Source: Chromobacterium alkanivorans (lineage in GTDB: Bacteria > Pseudomonadota > Gammaproteobacteria > Burkholderiales > Chromobacteriaceae). From it: 64,000 nt of DNA. Location: positions 214,951 to 278,950 of the forward strand of contig NZ_JAFHKL010000008.1 of the NCBI RefSeq assembly GCF_016937655.1, in the 5' to 3' direction. The notes beneath the pieces are model-generated. The model had not been told where the DNA came from. It saw only the letters and a program-made list of their open reading frames with translations, and made no database searches. Position 1 is the first letter of the stretch. Each line of letters begins with the position of its first letter. Shown here one piece after another: positions 30,202 to 38,459 of the stretch. The translations under genes were made by a program, and so were the position numbers.

Positions 30202-30933
30202 TTACTCGCCGAGCGCGGTCATGACCAGGCGCTCGTTCTCAAGATAGATTTGAGTCGGCTTGCCCAGAATGCTCTCGGGCAAGGCTTGTTCGATAGTTCG
30301 ATAGACCCCGGCGATGGACACCAGTTCGGCCTCCATGCTGCGGGCGAAAATGCGGGCGCCGGCGTTGCCGCGCGCGCCGGCGAGGGCGCGGCCGCGCAGG
30401 GGCGCGTAGATGTGGATGTTGCCGTCGGCGATGACTTCCGCGCCGGCGCTGACCATGGCCAGCACGATCAGGTCGCAGCCCTTGGCGTAGATTTGCTGAC
30501 CGGCGCGCACCGGGCGGTCGACGATCATCGCGCCGCTGGCCGGGGCCGGCTCGGGCGCCGCGGGCTTGTCGGCGGGTTCCGGCGCGTTCTGCGCCGAGCG
30601 CGGCGGCGTGGCGCTGCTGGTGTAGGCGAGGCCGAACTGGCTGGCGACGCCGGCCAGCGCGGTGCTGGGGTGGCGCAGGGCCACCGCGCGGATGCCGCGG
30701 CGGCTGAGCATGGGCAGCAGGCGGCCGTAGTCCAGTTCCGTCGGGGCGGGCAGGGCCTCCACGTCGAGAACGAAGGCTTCGACCGGCGCGTCGTGGCCGG
30801 TGCCGAAGCGCGCGTCCAGCGCCTGGCTCAGTTCGTCCAGATCGTCGGTGCGCAGCAAGAGCGCCAGCAGGTCCAGGCTGGCGGATTTTATGTCGAATGC
30901 GTTGGCCGCAGGGCTCATTGTACTTGGCTTCAT
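30202..30933 (-). CDS. minC: MinC, FtsZ assembly inhibitor
   Basis: The 243-residue protein has the MinC N-terminal FtsZ-blocking domain, an Ala/Pro-rich linker (about 115-140) and the C-terminal beta-helix that binds MinD (DRPVRAGQQIYAKGCDLIV, GADGNIHIYAPLRGRALAG-like). It is the first gene of the min-oxyR operon. A second ATG at 30918 is an alternative start, as neither has a strong ribosome site. Confidence 0.94.
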   Translation of the reverse strand: MKPSTMSPAANAFDIKSASLDLLALLLRTDDLDELSQALDARFGTGHDAPVEAFVLDVEALPAPTELDYGRLLPMLSRRGIRAVALRHPSTALAGVASQFGLAYTSSATPPRSAQNAPEPADKPAAPEPAPASGAMIVDRPVRAGQQIYAKGCDLIVLAMVSAGAEVIADGNIHIYAPLRGRALAGARGNAGARIFARSMEAELVSIAGVYRTIEQALPESILGKPTQIYLENERLVMTALGE

Positions 30934-31182
30934 GTAGATAGATTTATTCTATGGGGCGAGTGTACTGGGTTGCTGACGGGCTTTCAATGGCGTTGCTCGG
31001 CTTGGGGCCAAAAGGCCGAAATCGGCCGGCGCAACGGGCTTGGGCGCTGGCAAGTGTTGCAATTGCGGGAATCGCCGCGCAATGAGAAAGGTAAGGGCGT
31101 CGTTGTAATGTCTTTGGAATGTTTGTGTTGCAAAAATTCATGAAAAATAGTGGTTTAGCGGCTTGTGCGTTGCAACATTTTC

Positions 31183-31211
31183 TTGACTCGAGAAAAGCGA
31201 CCCGCCACAAT
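31183..31211 (+). promoter_or_regulatory. Probable sigma-70 promoter of phaP
   Basis: TTGACT (31183-31188) and CACAAT (31206-31211) are separated by 17 bases, giving a start point near 31218. This leaves a leader of about 80 bases before the phaP ATG. Confidence 0.6.
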
Positions 31212-31217
31212 GGCAAT

Positions 31218-31232
31218 TGTTGCGATGCAACA
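31218..31232. promoter_or_regulatory. Operator-like palindrome at the phaP start point
   Basis: TGTTGC-GAT-GCAACA is a perfect 6-base inverted repeat with a 3-base spacer. It covers the predicted transcription start of phaP, where a bound repressor would block initiation. The TGC-N3-GCA layout resembles sites of the PHA-granule repressor PhaR as I recall them from Paracoccus. The regulator itself is not in the window. Confidence 0.55.
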
Positions 31233-31299
31233 TCATGAGCGCAGGTTAAGTTCGCTGTCGTTGCTGAGCTGTCAATTTTGGATATTTTTAGGAGTCGTC

Positions 31300-31866
31300 A
31301 TGTTTACCACTACTCAAGAATTCTCTGCTCTCGGCCAGTCGCAGTTCGACAAGGCCGTGCGTTTCTCCTCCATCGTGCTGGCCGGCGCCGAGCGTCTGGC
31401 CGCGCTGCAACTGGATCTGTCGCGCAAGCTGCTGGCCGACAACGCCCAGGCGATCAAGGCCTTGAGCGAAGCCAAGGATCCCAAGGCTTTCGCCGAGGTG
31501 CAGAGCAACCTGGCCCAGCCGTCCATCGATCAAGCCTTCTCCGTGGCGCGCAATGTCTACGACGCCGCGTTGGCCACCCAGAACGAACTGGCCGCTTTTG
31601 TCGAAGAGCAGATCGCCGAAGGCAATCAGACCCTGCTGAGCAATCTGGACCGTCTGTCCAAGAACGCGCCGGCCGGTTCCGACGCCGCGGTGTCGGCGCT
31701 GAAAAGCCTGGTGAACACTTCCAACGCCGCTTTCGAAAGCGTGTCCAAGACCGCCAAGAAAGTCAGCGCGGAAATCGCCGAAGCGAGCGTTGAAGCCGCC
31801 ACCAACTCCGCCAAGGCCGCCAGCGCCGCTGTCGCCCGCGGCAAGAAGGCGAGCAGCGCCGTCTGA
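31300..31866 (+). CDS. phaP: Phasin, polyhydroxyalkanoate granule-coating protein
   Basis: The 188-residue protein is a helical, Ala-rich phasin (phasin_2 type). The N-terminal half carries the conserved pattern of amphipathic helices, and the C-terminal tail is Ala/Lys-rich. It coats PHA storage granules and limits their coalescence. The ATG has AGGAG at 31290-31294. It is transcribed alone, with a promoter and operator-like palindrome upstream and a hairpin terminator 18 bases downstream. No PHA synthase gene is nearby, so it is a separate regulon member. Confidence 0.88.
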   Translation: MFTTTQEFSALGQSQFDKAVRFSSIVLAGAERLAALQLDLSRKLLADNAQAIKALSEAKDPKAFAEVQSNLAQPSIDQAFSVARNVYDAALATQNELAAFVEEQIAEGNQTLLSNLDRLSKNAPAGSDAAVSALKSLVNTSNAAFESVSKTAKKVSAEIAEASVEAATNSAKAASAAVARGKKASSAV

Positions 31867-31883
31867 TTTTCGGCCCTAGTCGT

Positions 31884-31914
31884 GAAAAAAGCCCGCATTC
31901 ATGCGGGCTTTTTC
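31884..31914. terminator. Bidirectional terminator between phaP and the facing gene
   Basis: A-rich flank, stem GCCCGCAT with complement ATGCGGGC, then a T run. The same hairpin has a T tail on both strands, so it serves phaP (+) and the convergent gene (-). Confidence 0.85.
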
Positions 31915-32641
31915 AGTTTTTGGGGCGCAGCGGCGTTTGGGCGGCGAAATCGTCCCACAGCTGCCGCCAGGCTTGCTGGCAGCCGTCCGCCTGCACGATC
32001 AGCCCGGCCAGGCTGGCGGCGTAGTGCTCTTGTTGCCGGGGGGCTTCGGCGAAGTCCCGCCGCGCCGTCGGATTGTCCTCGGGCAGCTTGCGTTCCCGCA
32101 GGTAGCGTTGGGACAAGCGCACCAGTTGTTCCCACAGCCGCCACTGCTCGCGCAGCGCGGTTTCCCAGTCCGGCGCGGTCGGCGTGGACGGGCAGGGCGG
32201 CGGCTGCCGTCTCAGCATGAACAGCAAGGCCTCCCAGACCTGGCGGGTATAGCGCGCGCTGCCCGCGGGGCCGCAGCGCAGCCAGGCGGCCGGCAGCGGC
32301 GCCAGCGCGTCCAGCAAGGCCAGGGCGTCGGGCGGCGGCGCGCTTTCGGCGCCCAGCAACAGCATGAAGCCGAAGTCCGCGCCCAGCGCCTGCCAGGCGC
32401 CATCCAGCTCCAGCAAGGGGATGCCTTGTTCTAGACAGAGCCGCAGTCGGGGAGGCAGGGAGGCTTGATGCAGGGGGTCGACATTGATCCAGCAGCCGGA
32501 GGGCAGGTAAAACCCTTGCCAGTCGCGAGGCAGCCAAGACGGCAGCCCGCTTGCGCCCGCGGACGCGGGCAAACCCCGGCTGGCCAGGCGCTGCTGGAGC
32601 CAGTGGAGTTGCGGTGCTGAGCCTTGGGCGATATGGGTCAC
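31913..32641 (-). CDS. Hypothetical protein, unknown function
   Basis: The 242-residue protein is rich in Trp, Leu, Pro and Gln and has no signal peptide, membrane segment or motif that I recognise. A run of WINVDPLHQ near residue 50 and the Trp-rich C-terminal half (QWRLWEQLVRLSQRYLRERK) look like a real globular protein rather than a shadow frame. The start is a GTG at 32639-32641; no better start is clear. It has its own terminator, shared with phaP, and an AT-rich stretch upstream (about 32771-32818) that could hold its promoter. Confidence 0.55.
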   Translation of the reverse strand: MTHIAQGSAPQLHWLQQRLASRGLPASAGASGLPSWLPRDWQGFYLPSGCWINVDPLHQASLPPRLRLCLEQGIPLLELDGAWQALGADFGFMLLLGAESAPPPDALALLDALAPLPAAWLRCGPAGSARYTRQVWEALLFMLRRQPPPCPSTPTAPDWETALREQWRLWEQLVRLSQRYLRERKLPEDNPTARRDFAEAPRQQEHYAASLAGLIVQADGCQQAWRQLWDDFAAQTPLRPKN

Positions 32642-32924
32642 GGTGGTTCCGGTTGGGCTGCCCGACGCTATGGCGACGGGCGGCGGGGCATTTGGCGCGC
32701 GCGTCCGGCATCGCTGTCCTGGGCGCGCCCCGGCGCTCCTAATGGAACGATACCTGCAATGCGGCGACGGGTAAAAGTATTATTTATGGTATTTAGTAAC
32801 AATCACTTGCTTTTCTAACTGGGCGCGGCGACGGCGCCCAGGCAGCTGCGATTGTAGCAAATATTGATGGCATATTGCGTTGCAATATCAGCGTTGGCGA
32901 ATGTGCGGCGTCGGCCGCGGGCAT
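32642..32924. other. Intergenic region with a second TTGC-N3-GCAA palindrome
   Basis: No gene is visible here. An AT-rich block lies at about 32771-32818. At 32872-32888 there is a perfect inverted repeat ATATTGC-GTT-GCAATAT, whose core TTGC-N3-GCAA equals that of the phaP operator-like site. Confidence 0.5.
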
Positions 32925-32956
32925 GAAAAAACCGGCGACCCGCGCCGGTTGTTTGT
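32925..32956 (-). terminator. Rho-independent terminator after ppa
   Basis: Stem ACCGGCG (32931-32937) and CGCCGGT (32943-32949). On the minus strand a T run follows it. It lies 20-50 bases past the ppa stop. Confidence 0.85.
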
Positions 32957-32975
32957 CAGGGCAAGCGCCGCGCGC

Positions 32976-33503
32976 TTATTTTTCGAAGCGGGCGATGCCG
33001 TCGACCAGCTCGGTCTTGGCGTCTTCCAGGGTGCCCCAGCCTTGAACCTTGACCCACTTGCCCGGTTCCAGGTCTTTGTAGTGCTCGAAGAAGTGAACCA
33101 TCTGGTTGCGCAGCAGTTCCTGCAGGTCTTCCAGCTTCTGGATGGACTTGTACATCGGGCACAGTTTTTCCACCGGCACGGCCACCAGCTTGGCGTCAAC
33201 GCCGGACTCGTCTTCCATCTTGATCAGGCCCAGCGCGCGACAGCGCACCACCACGCCCGGCGGCAGCGGGAACGGGGTGACCACCAGCACGTCAACCGGA
33301 TCGCCGTCGCCGGCCAGGGTTTGCGGCACGAAACCGTAGTTGGCCGGATACATCATGGAAGTGCCCATGAAGCGGTCAACCACCAGAGCGTTCCAGTCTT
33401 TGTCGAATTCGTACTTGATCGGGGCGGCGTTGGCGGAGATTTCGATGACGACGTTGAAGTCGCCCGGCATGTCTTTGCCCGGGCCGATGCTAGCGAGATC
33501 CAT
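32976..33503 (-). CDS. ppa: Inorganic pyrophosphatase (family I)
   Basis: The 175-residue enzyme hydrolyses pyrophosphate to two phosphates in the cytosol. Family I features are clear: the KYEFDKD segment near residues 30-36, the signature DGDPVDVLV with its metal-binding aspartates (about 65-73), and the KMEDESGVDAKLVAVP stretch. I chose the internal ATG at 33503 (MDLASIGPG) with AAGGA just upstream; the frame is open farther left only as a shadow of coq7. It is convergent with nothing and is followed by a strong terminator. Confidence 0.95.
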   Translation of the reverse strand: MDLASIGPGKDMPGDFNVVIEISANAAPIKYEFDKDWNALVVDRFMGTSMMYPANYGFVPQTLAGDGDPVDVLVVTPFPLPPGVVVRCRALGLIKMEDESGVDAKLVAVPVEKLCPMYKSIQKLEDLQELLRNQMVHFFEHYKDLEPGKWVKVQGWGTLEDAKTELVDGIARFEK

Positions 33504-33635
33504 CAGGGGAATCCTTGTTGAACGTGTTGAACACAATGTTTCGATAAACTGCGCGATTATAGCAGTAGCTGCCGCGCCGCGTATCGGGCGGGTATAATCG
33601 CCGGCGATTGTGTTAGCGCGAGAAAGAGCGGATTG

Positions 33636-34256
33636 ATGCTGGACAAATGGATCGTCGAGTTCGACAAAGGGTTGCGCACCCTGTTTGCTTCCGCGCAAAG
33701 CCTGAGGCCGCATCCGGACGCGGCGCTGGACGAGGCGGAGCTGGCGGCTGAGGAAAAGAAACACGCGCTGGGGCTGATGCGGGTCAACCACTGCGGCGAG
33801 GTGTGCGCCCAGGCCCTGTACCAGGGGCAGGCGCTGACGGCGCGCACGCCGCAGGCGCGCGAAGCCTTGCGCCAGGCGGCGCAAGAGGAGGTGGAGCATC
33901 TGGCCTGGACCGAGCGGCGCATCCGCGAACTGGGCGGCCGGCCCAGCGTGTTCAACCCGCTGTGGTACACCGGCTCGCTGGCGATAGGCGTGGCCGCCGG
34001 GGTGCTGGGCGACAAGTGGAATCTGGGCTTCCTGGAGGAAACCGAGCAGCAGGTGGGCGCGCATCTGGACAGCCATCTGAGCCGTTTGCCGGCGGCGGAC
34101 GTCAAGAGCCGCGCCATCGTCGAGCAGATGCGCGACGATGAGCTCAAGCATGCGGACATGGCCCATGAGTTGGGCGCGGCCCAATTGCCGGCCCCGGTCA
34201 AGGGCGCGATGAAGCTGTCGGCCAAGCTGATGACGGGCGCCAGCTACCGGCTTTGA
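33636..34256 (+). CDS. coq7: Coq7-type demethoxyubiquinone hydroxylase
   Basis: The 206-residue di-iron monooxygenase carries out a ring hydroxylation in ubiquinone synthesis. The ferritin-like ligand pattern is visible: Glu in NHCGEVCAQ, the ExxH of EEVEHLAW, Glu in EETEQQVGAH and the ExxH of DDELKHAD. The start is the ATG at 33636, directly after a TTG that could extend it by one residue. It is transcribed away from ppa and faces the DUF475 gene. Confidence 0.93.
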   Translation: MLDKWIVEFDKGLRTLFASAQSLRPHPDAALDEAELAAEEKKHALGLMRVNHCGEVCAQALYQGQALTARTPQAREALRQAAQEEVEHLAWTERRIRELGGRPSVFNPLWYTGSLAIGVAAGVLGDKWNLGFLEETEQQVGAHLDSHLSRLPAADVKSRAIVEQMRDDELKHADMAHELGAAQLPAPVKGAMKLSAKLMTGASYRL

Positions 34257-34277
34257 CTGCGTGCTTCCTTAAAAGAA

Positions 34278-34302
34278 AACAGGCCTGGATTCCAGGCCTG
34301 TT
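34278..34302 (-). terminator. Terminator between coq7 and the DUF475 gene
   Basis: AACAGGCCTGGA pairs with its downstream complement. On the minus strand TTTTCTTTT follows, a good tail for the DUF475 transcript; the plus-strand tail is weak. Confidence 0.8.
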
Positions 34303-34322
34303 CGCATTGCGGCGCGGGCGTT

Positions 34323-35357
34323 TCAGTCGCGGTGGCGTTTGCGCCCCGGCAGGCTGGTGACGATGCCCAGCCCGATGATGGCGACGCTGATCAGGCCTGT
34401 GGTCACTTCGCCCAGCTCGACATGGAGCGCGGCGGCGAACATGATGGCCACCAGGGCGCCGATGGCCCAGAACGCCGAAGTCTCCAGGTATTTGAACTGG
34501 CCGATGATGTTGCGCTCCACCAGCAGGATGGTCATTGAGCGCACGAACATCGCGCCTATGCCCAGCCCGGCGGCGATCAGCCAGAAGTTGTTGGTGATGG
34601 CGAAGGCGGCGATCACGCCGTCCATGGAGAAGCTGGCGTCCAGCGTTTCCAGGTAGACGAAGCCGATCAGGCCGTTCTTGGCGGCGGCGGTCTGGATGTC
34701 CATGCCGCCGAACAGCTGCTTGAACACATGCAAGGCCATGAACACCACGTAACCCCAGAAGCAGCTGCTGAGAAACTCCATCTTCTGGCCGGCGGGAATG
34801 GCGGCGGCCACCAGCGCGATCAGCAGGATGGCGATCAGCGACTGGGCGTTCTCAACCGAGCCCAGCCGCGCCAGCAGCGGTTCGACGGCCGGCAGCCAGT
34901 GTTCGTCCTTTTCCTTTTTGACGAAGTACTCCACCACCACCATCAACAGGAAGGTGGCGCCGAAGCCCATGATCATCAGGTGGGAGTCATGCATGATCTG
35001 CTGGTAGCGCAGCGGTTCGCGGGTGGCGATGGCGAAAGCCTCGAGCAAGGGCGTGTCGCCGGCGACGGCGACGATGAGCAGCGGGAACAGGATGCGCATG
35101 CCGAACACCGCGACGGCGATGCCCACCGTCATGAAGAGCTTGCGCCACAGCGGGCTCATCGCCTGCAGCACGCTGGCGTTGACGACCGCGTTGTCGAAGG
35201 AAACGCTGGTTTCCAGGATGGCCAGCACCAGGGCGGTGACCAGGAAGGAGCCGGCCATGGCCGGGCCGCCCAGCTGGAAGCCGTACCAGCCGGCGGCGGC
35301 CAGCACGACGACGCTGAACAGCAGCGAGCCGGTGAAATAGGAGAGCGTGGTGCGCAT
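34323..35357 (-). CDS. DUF475-family integral membrane protein (TerC-like superfamily)
   Basis: The 344-residue protein has about nine hydrophobic segments. It carries the DUF475 hallmarks: an acidic ETSVSFDNAVVNA motif in an early helix and a matching ETLDASFSMDGVIAAFAIT motif later. Such paired acidic motifs occur in TerC-family exporters and suggest metal-ion transport, perhaps manganese or calcium, but the substrate is not proven. It sits in the inner membrane. It lies downstream of the DUF1615 gene in the same direction across a 125-base gap with GC-rich hairpins. Confidence 0.85.
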   Translation of the reverse strand: MRTTLSYFTGSLLFSVVVLAAAGWYGFQLGGPAMAGSFLVTALVLAILETSVSFDNAVVNASVLQAMSPLWRKLFMTVGIAVAVFGMRILFPLLIVAVAGDTPLLEAFAIATREPLRYQQIMHDSHLMIMGFGATFLLMVVVEYFVKKEKDEHWLPAVEPLLARLGSVENAQSLIAILLIALVAAAIPAGQKMEFLSSCFWGYVVFMALHVFKQLFGGMDIQTAAAKNGLIGFVYLETLDASFSMDGVIAAFAITNNFWLIAAGLGIGAMFVRSMTILLVERNIIGQFKYLETSAFWAIGALVAIMFAAALHVELGEVTTGLISVAIIGLGIVTSLPGRKRHRD

Positions 35358-35482
35358 GAATGGATTCGCCTTGTTGTGCCGGGCGGATTCAAGCCGCCCG
35401 CCGCTTCGCGCCGCAAGCGGCGCGGGCGGGTGATGACGTGGGATTATAATCGCGGCGCTTCGGCGAAGCGCGTGGCTTTAGA

Positions 35483-36694
35483 TCAACGCGCGCGGGCCAG
35501 GCAGCTTTGGTAGCGGCCGTCGACGCGTTTGGCGAACCATTCGGTGGTCAGCTTGCGGGTGATCTTGGGGCTTTTCAGGTCGATTTGCGGCAGCTGTTCG
35601 CGCGGCGCGGGCTTGCCGAAGCGCTGGTCAGCCAGCGCGTAGGTCTTGCGGTAGAGCTCGCTTTGGCCGAAGGCCGCGCTTTTCTCCAGCTTCAGGTCTC
35701 GCAGAATCTCGCCCTGGCCCATGCCCAGCTTGCCGCCCTGGCTGATCACCGCGCTCTGGGTGGTGCTGGGGTAGACCTTGCCGTCCTTGTAGCTGAGCAG
35801 GTCGCCGTCCAGCGTCAGATCCTTGCCGCTGAGTTTCTCCATCACGGCTTGGAAGGCCGCGTTGCGGCTGCTGTAGCGGCCGGCGTTGAAGTCGGCGAAG
35901 CGGTACAGCATCTGGCTGTAAGGCGCCGGGTATTGCAGCAGGATGGCCGCGCCGAAGTAGACGCCGCCGCGGCGAGTGAACACTTCCTGGCGGATGCCGC
36001 CGCTGCGCGGGTAGGGGTAGGGCCAGACTTTGACGTGCCCTTCGGCGAATTCGACGCTGACCTGCATCGGCCCGCCGGTGCGGATCGGGTTCTTCATGCT
36101 CATCGGCAGACCCAGCTTGCTGGCCTCGCGCGCCATGTCCTCGAACAGATCGTTCATTTCCCGTTCGGTGCGCAGGCTGTCGATGCGCGCCTTGTAGCTT
36201 TTGCCGTTGGGCGAAGTCTTCATCAGCGCGGCCTTGACCACAGGCAGCGGGATCAGATAGCCGTGGGCCCGTTCGGCGATCTTGTCCCAGACGATGGCGG
36301 GCAGGTTGGGCACGGTGGGGTCCGCCTGCCAGCTGGATTCCTGTTCGATCACCGCCGCCAGCGCGCAGAAATTCTCCGCGGTATAGGGAATCTTCAGGTG
36401 AGTGAAGGCCGCGAGCATATCGTTGCTCCAGCCCTGGCGGTCGCGAATCTTGGCGGGCAGCAGGCGATTGAGCAGCAGGCGTCCGGCCTGCGGGTCGTTG
36501 TAGGCCGGCCTGAGCGGCGGCGCGCTCACCGGAGGAGGCGACGGCGGCGCTTCGACCGCCGGCGCGGGGGCCTCCGGCTCGCTTGGAACCGGGGCGACGA
36601 CGACGGGCGCGGCGACGGGGGCCGGCGGGCTGACGTTGGCGCAGGCGCTCAGCAGCGCGGGCAATAGGGCAAACAGCAAACGGGATGGTTTCAC
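35483..36694 (-). CDS. DUF1615-family lipoprotein
   Basis: The 403-residue protein starts with a lipoprotein signal peptide and lipobox (LLSAC, Cys about residue 18). A Pro/Ala-rich tether runs to about residue 62, and a conserved DUF1615 body follows (for example FCALAAVIEQESSWQADP and GGPMQVSVEFAE). The EQESSW context resembles the Glu-Ser core of lytic transglycosylases, so a role in cell-wall turnover is possible but unproven. The start is a GTG. It should be anchored to the outer membrane. Confidence 0.82.
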   Translation of the reverse strand: MKPSRLLFALLPALLSACANVSPPAPVAAPVVVAPVPSEPEAPAPAVEAPPSPPPVSAPPLRPAYNDPQAGRLLLNRLLPAKIRDRQGWSNDMLAAFTHLKIPYTAENFCALAAVIEQESSWQADPTVPNLPAIVWDKIAERAHGYLIPLPVVKAALMKTSPNGKSYKARIDSLRTEREMNDLFEDMAREASKLGLPMSMKNPIRTGGPMQVSVEFAEGHVKVWPYPYPRSGGIRQEVFTRRGGVYFGAAILLQYPAPYSQMLYRFADFNAGRYSSRNAAFQAVMEKLSGKDLTLDGDLLSYKDGKVYPSTTQSAVISQGGKLGMGQGEILRDLKLEKSAAFGQSELYRKTYALADQRFGKPAPREQLPQIDLKSPKITRKLTTEWFAKRVDGRYQSCLARAR

Positions 36695-36761
36695 GGTGCG
36701 CGGGACGGTGCGGAATCAAACCGTGAAGGTTAGGCTATCTTGCTGTCATCGGCAATCGCGC

Positions 36762-37496
36762 TCAGAGGTTCTGGTAACGATTCACGATTTGCTTGTAGAC
36801 GCCGCTTTTCTGTATCGCGCGCAGGCCCAGATTGAATTCGTCCTTCAGCGGAGCGCTGCGGAAGGCCATCCGGTACACGGTGGGGGCGAACAGACGGTGG
36901 ATGTCCACCGGCGCGGTTTTTTCCTTGAACTGGGTGACGAGCTTGTGGTTCATCCAGGCGAAGATGTTGCGGTCGGCCACCACCACGTCCACTGAGCCGC
37001 GGAACAGCAGCCGGTTTTGATCCACCTGATTGGCGGTTTCGGCGTAATTGGGATTGGTCTTGGCCATGTCCTTGAAGGCTTCGCCCAGGTATTGCCGGGC
37101 CAGGGAGAAGGCCAGCACCCGGTAGGCGCCCAGCTCCTTGGCCTGGCGCAGCTGGATGCGGCGGCTGCTGAGCGTGATCGCCACATCCTCGTAGCTGATG
37201 TAGACGTCGGAATACTCGGCCTGCAATCCGGCCTGCTCGCCCACGGTGGCCACCGCGTCGATGTCCTTGTTCTTCAAGGCCATCGGCAGCCGGGGTTGGG
37301 AAAAGAAGACCGGCTCTATCCGGTAGCCGCGTTCCTGCAGCGCCGCGCGCACGATCTCCAGTTCCAGCCCGCTCTTGCCGCCCTCCATCACATAGGGCTC
37401 CAGCGACTCCCCAAACGCCACCTTGACGGTCTTGTGCGCATGGGCGTTGGCGCCGAGGGCAAGCAGCAAGCTGCCAAGCAACAGTAATCTCCCCAT
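36762..37496 (-). CDS. Periplasmic solute-binding protein (SBP family 3)
   Basis: The 244-residue protein has a signal peptide cut near ANAHA-HK (about residue 20). It carries the amino-acid-binding fold: an early VKVAFGESLEPYVMEGGKSGLELEIVRA-like start and a late KSGVYKQIVNRY end typical of family 3. No permease or ATPase gene is near, so it may be a stand-alone sensor-type binder, as many such genes are in Chromobacterium and Pseudomonas. The ligand is not predictable from sequence. It is transcribed with the same polarity as the DUF1615 gene. Confidence 0.82.
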   Translation of the reverse strand: MGRLLLLGSLLLALGANAHAHKTVKVAFGESLEPYVMEGGKSGLELEIVRAALQERGYRIEPVFFSQPRLPMALKNKDIDAVATVGEQAGLQAEYSDVYISYEDVAITLSSRRIQLRQAKELGAYRVLAFSLARQYLGEAFKDMAKTNPNYAETANQVDQNRLLFRGSVDVVVADRNIFAWMNHKLVTQFKEKTAPVDIHRLFAPTVYRMAFRSAPLKDEFNLGLRAIQKSGVYKQIVNRYQNL

Positions 37497-37631
37497 TGGC
37501 CTGCCTTAATTTGACTTCCTCGCTTCTGGCCCGCGCAGTGGAAGCCGTGCTGTCCGGGCGATAGGGTTGCGCATCGGGCGCGACATGCATTTTGCGCGTT
37601 CGTCGTCGGCGCTGACAAGCGGCCTCGCGGC

Positions 37632-38339
37632 TCAGTCCGCCAGATAAGGCATGGGATCGACCGCCGAGGAGCGGACGCGCAGTTCAAAGTGCAGCTTGAC
37701 CCGGGTGGTGCCGGAACTGCCCATGGTGGCGATGGTGTCGCCGGCCTTGACCGTCTGCCCTTCCTTGACCAGCAAGGACTGATTGTGAGCATAGACGGTG
37801 AGGTGGGCGTTGTCATGCTGGATGATCAACAGATTGCCGTAGCTGCGGATGCCTTTGCCGGAGTAGGTGACCCTGCCGCTGGCCGCCGCTCGGACCGGGG
37901 CGCCCGCCTCGCCGGCGATGTCTATGCCCTTGCTGCCCTGGCCGTTGAACTTGGCGATGATCGGACCCTTGGCCGGCCAGACCAGCTTGATGTTGGCCGC
38001 CGGACGAGCCGCGGGCTTGCTGGGCTCGGAGGCGGAGGGCTTGGCCGCGGGCCGGCTGGGCTGCGGACGCTTGGGCTTGGCGGGCGCAGGCGCGGCGCCG
38101 GTGGGCGGCGACACGCGCAGCAATTGGCCGGCATTGATGCTGCTCGGGTCTTTCAGTCCGTTCCAGCGCACCAGGTTCGCCACGCTGACCCGATGGCTCT
38201 GGGCGATGCGGAACAGGGTGTCTCCCGGTTTGACGCGGTAAAAGCCGGCGGACTCCACCGCGGCGGGTTGCGAGGTGCTGGCGCAGGCGACAAGCAGCAG
38301 GGACAGGGAACTGGAAACGAGGCGGACGGACAAGGACAT
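37632..38339 (-). CDS. nlpD: NlpD-like lipoprotein (LysM plus degenerate LytM)
   Basis: The 235-residue protein has a lipobox (LLLVAC, Cys near residue 19), a LysM peptidoglycan-binding repeat (YRVKPGDTLFRIAQSH, about 34-78), a Pro/Lys linker and a C-terminal LytM/M23 domain. The zinc site is broken: the usual HxxxD start reads KGIDIAG and the last motif reads LHFELR, as in E. coli NlpD. It should therefore activate a periplasmic amidase (AmiC type) during cell separation and not cut peptidoglycan itself. It diverges from the solute-binding gene at 38460. Confidence 0.85.
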   Translation of the reverse strand: MSLSVRLVSSSLSLLLVACASTSQPAAVESAGFYRVKPGDTLFRIAQSHRVSVANLVRWNGLKDPSSINAGQLLRVSPPTGAAPAPAKPKRPQPSRPAAKPSASEPSKPAARPAANIKLVWPAKGPIIAKFNGQGSKGIDIAGEAGAPVRAAASGRVTYSGKGIRSYGNLLIIQHDNAHLTVYAHNQSLLVKEGQTVKAGDTIATMGSSGTTRVKLHFELRVRSSAVDPMPYLAD

Positions 38340-38459
38340 GGCGCAGATTCTAGCATCGCCGCCGACGGCTGCGCGCTTTCTGTGCGCAAACGCCGGCGGC
38401 TGGACTAAAAATCATGTTAAGGACTGTGACAGGCGCGGGCATAGGGCGGAGGTGACGGG

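Larger units (their letters stand above)
30934..31299. other. Intergenic region between minC and phaP with regulatory repeats
   Basis: This 366-base gap has no coding sequence I can support. It holds the divergent start regions of the min operon (left) and phaP (right). The right half is AT-rich for this genome and is crowded with TTGCAA/GCAACA-type words (near 31068, 31126, 31170 and 31218). The segment 31130-31141 (GCAAAAATTCAT) fits the PhaR box I remember from Ralstonia phasin promoters, GCAMMAAWTMMD. Confidence 0.6.

Noticed and set aside
35379..35440. A terminator between the DUF1615 and DUF475 genes
   Set aside because: GC-rich hairpins are present, but no T run follows on the minus strand.
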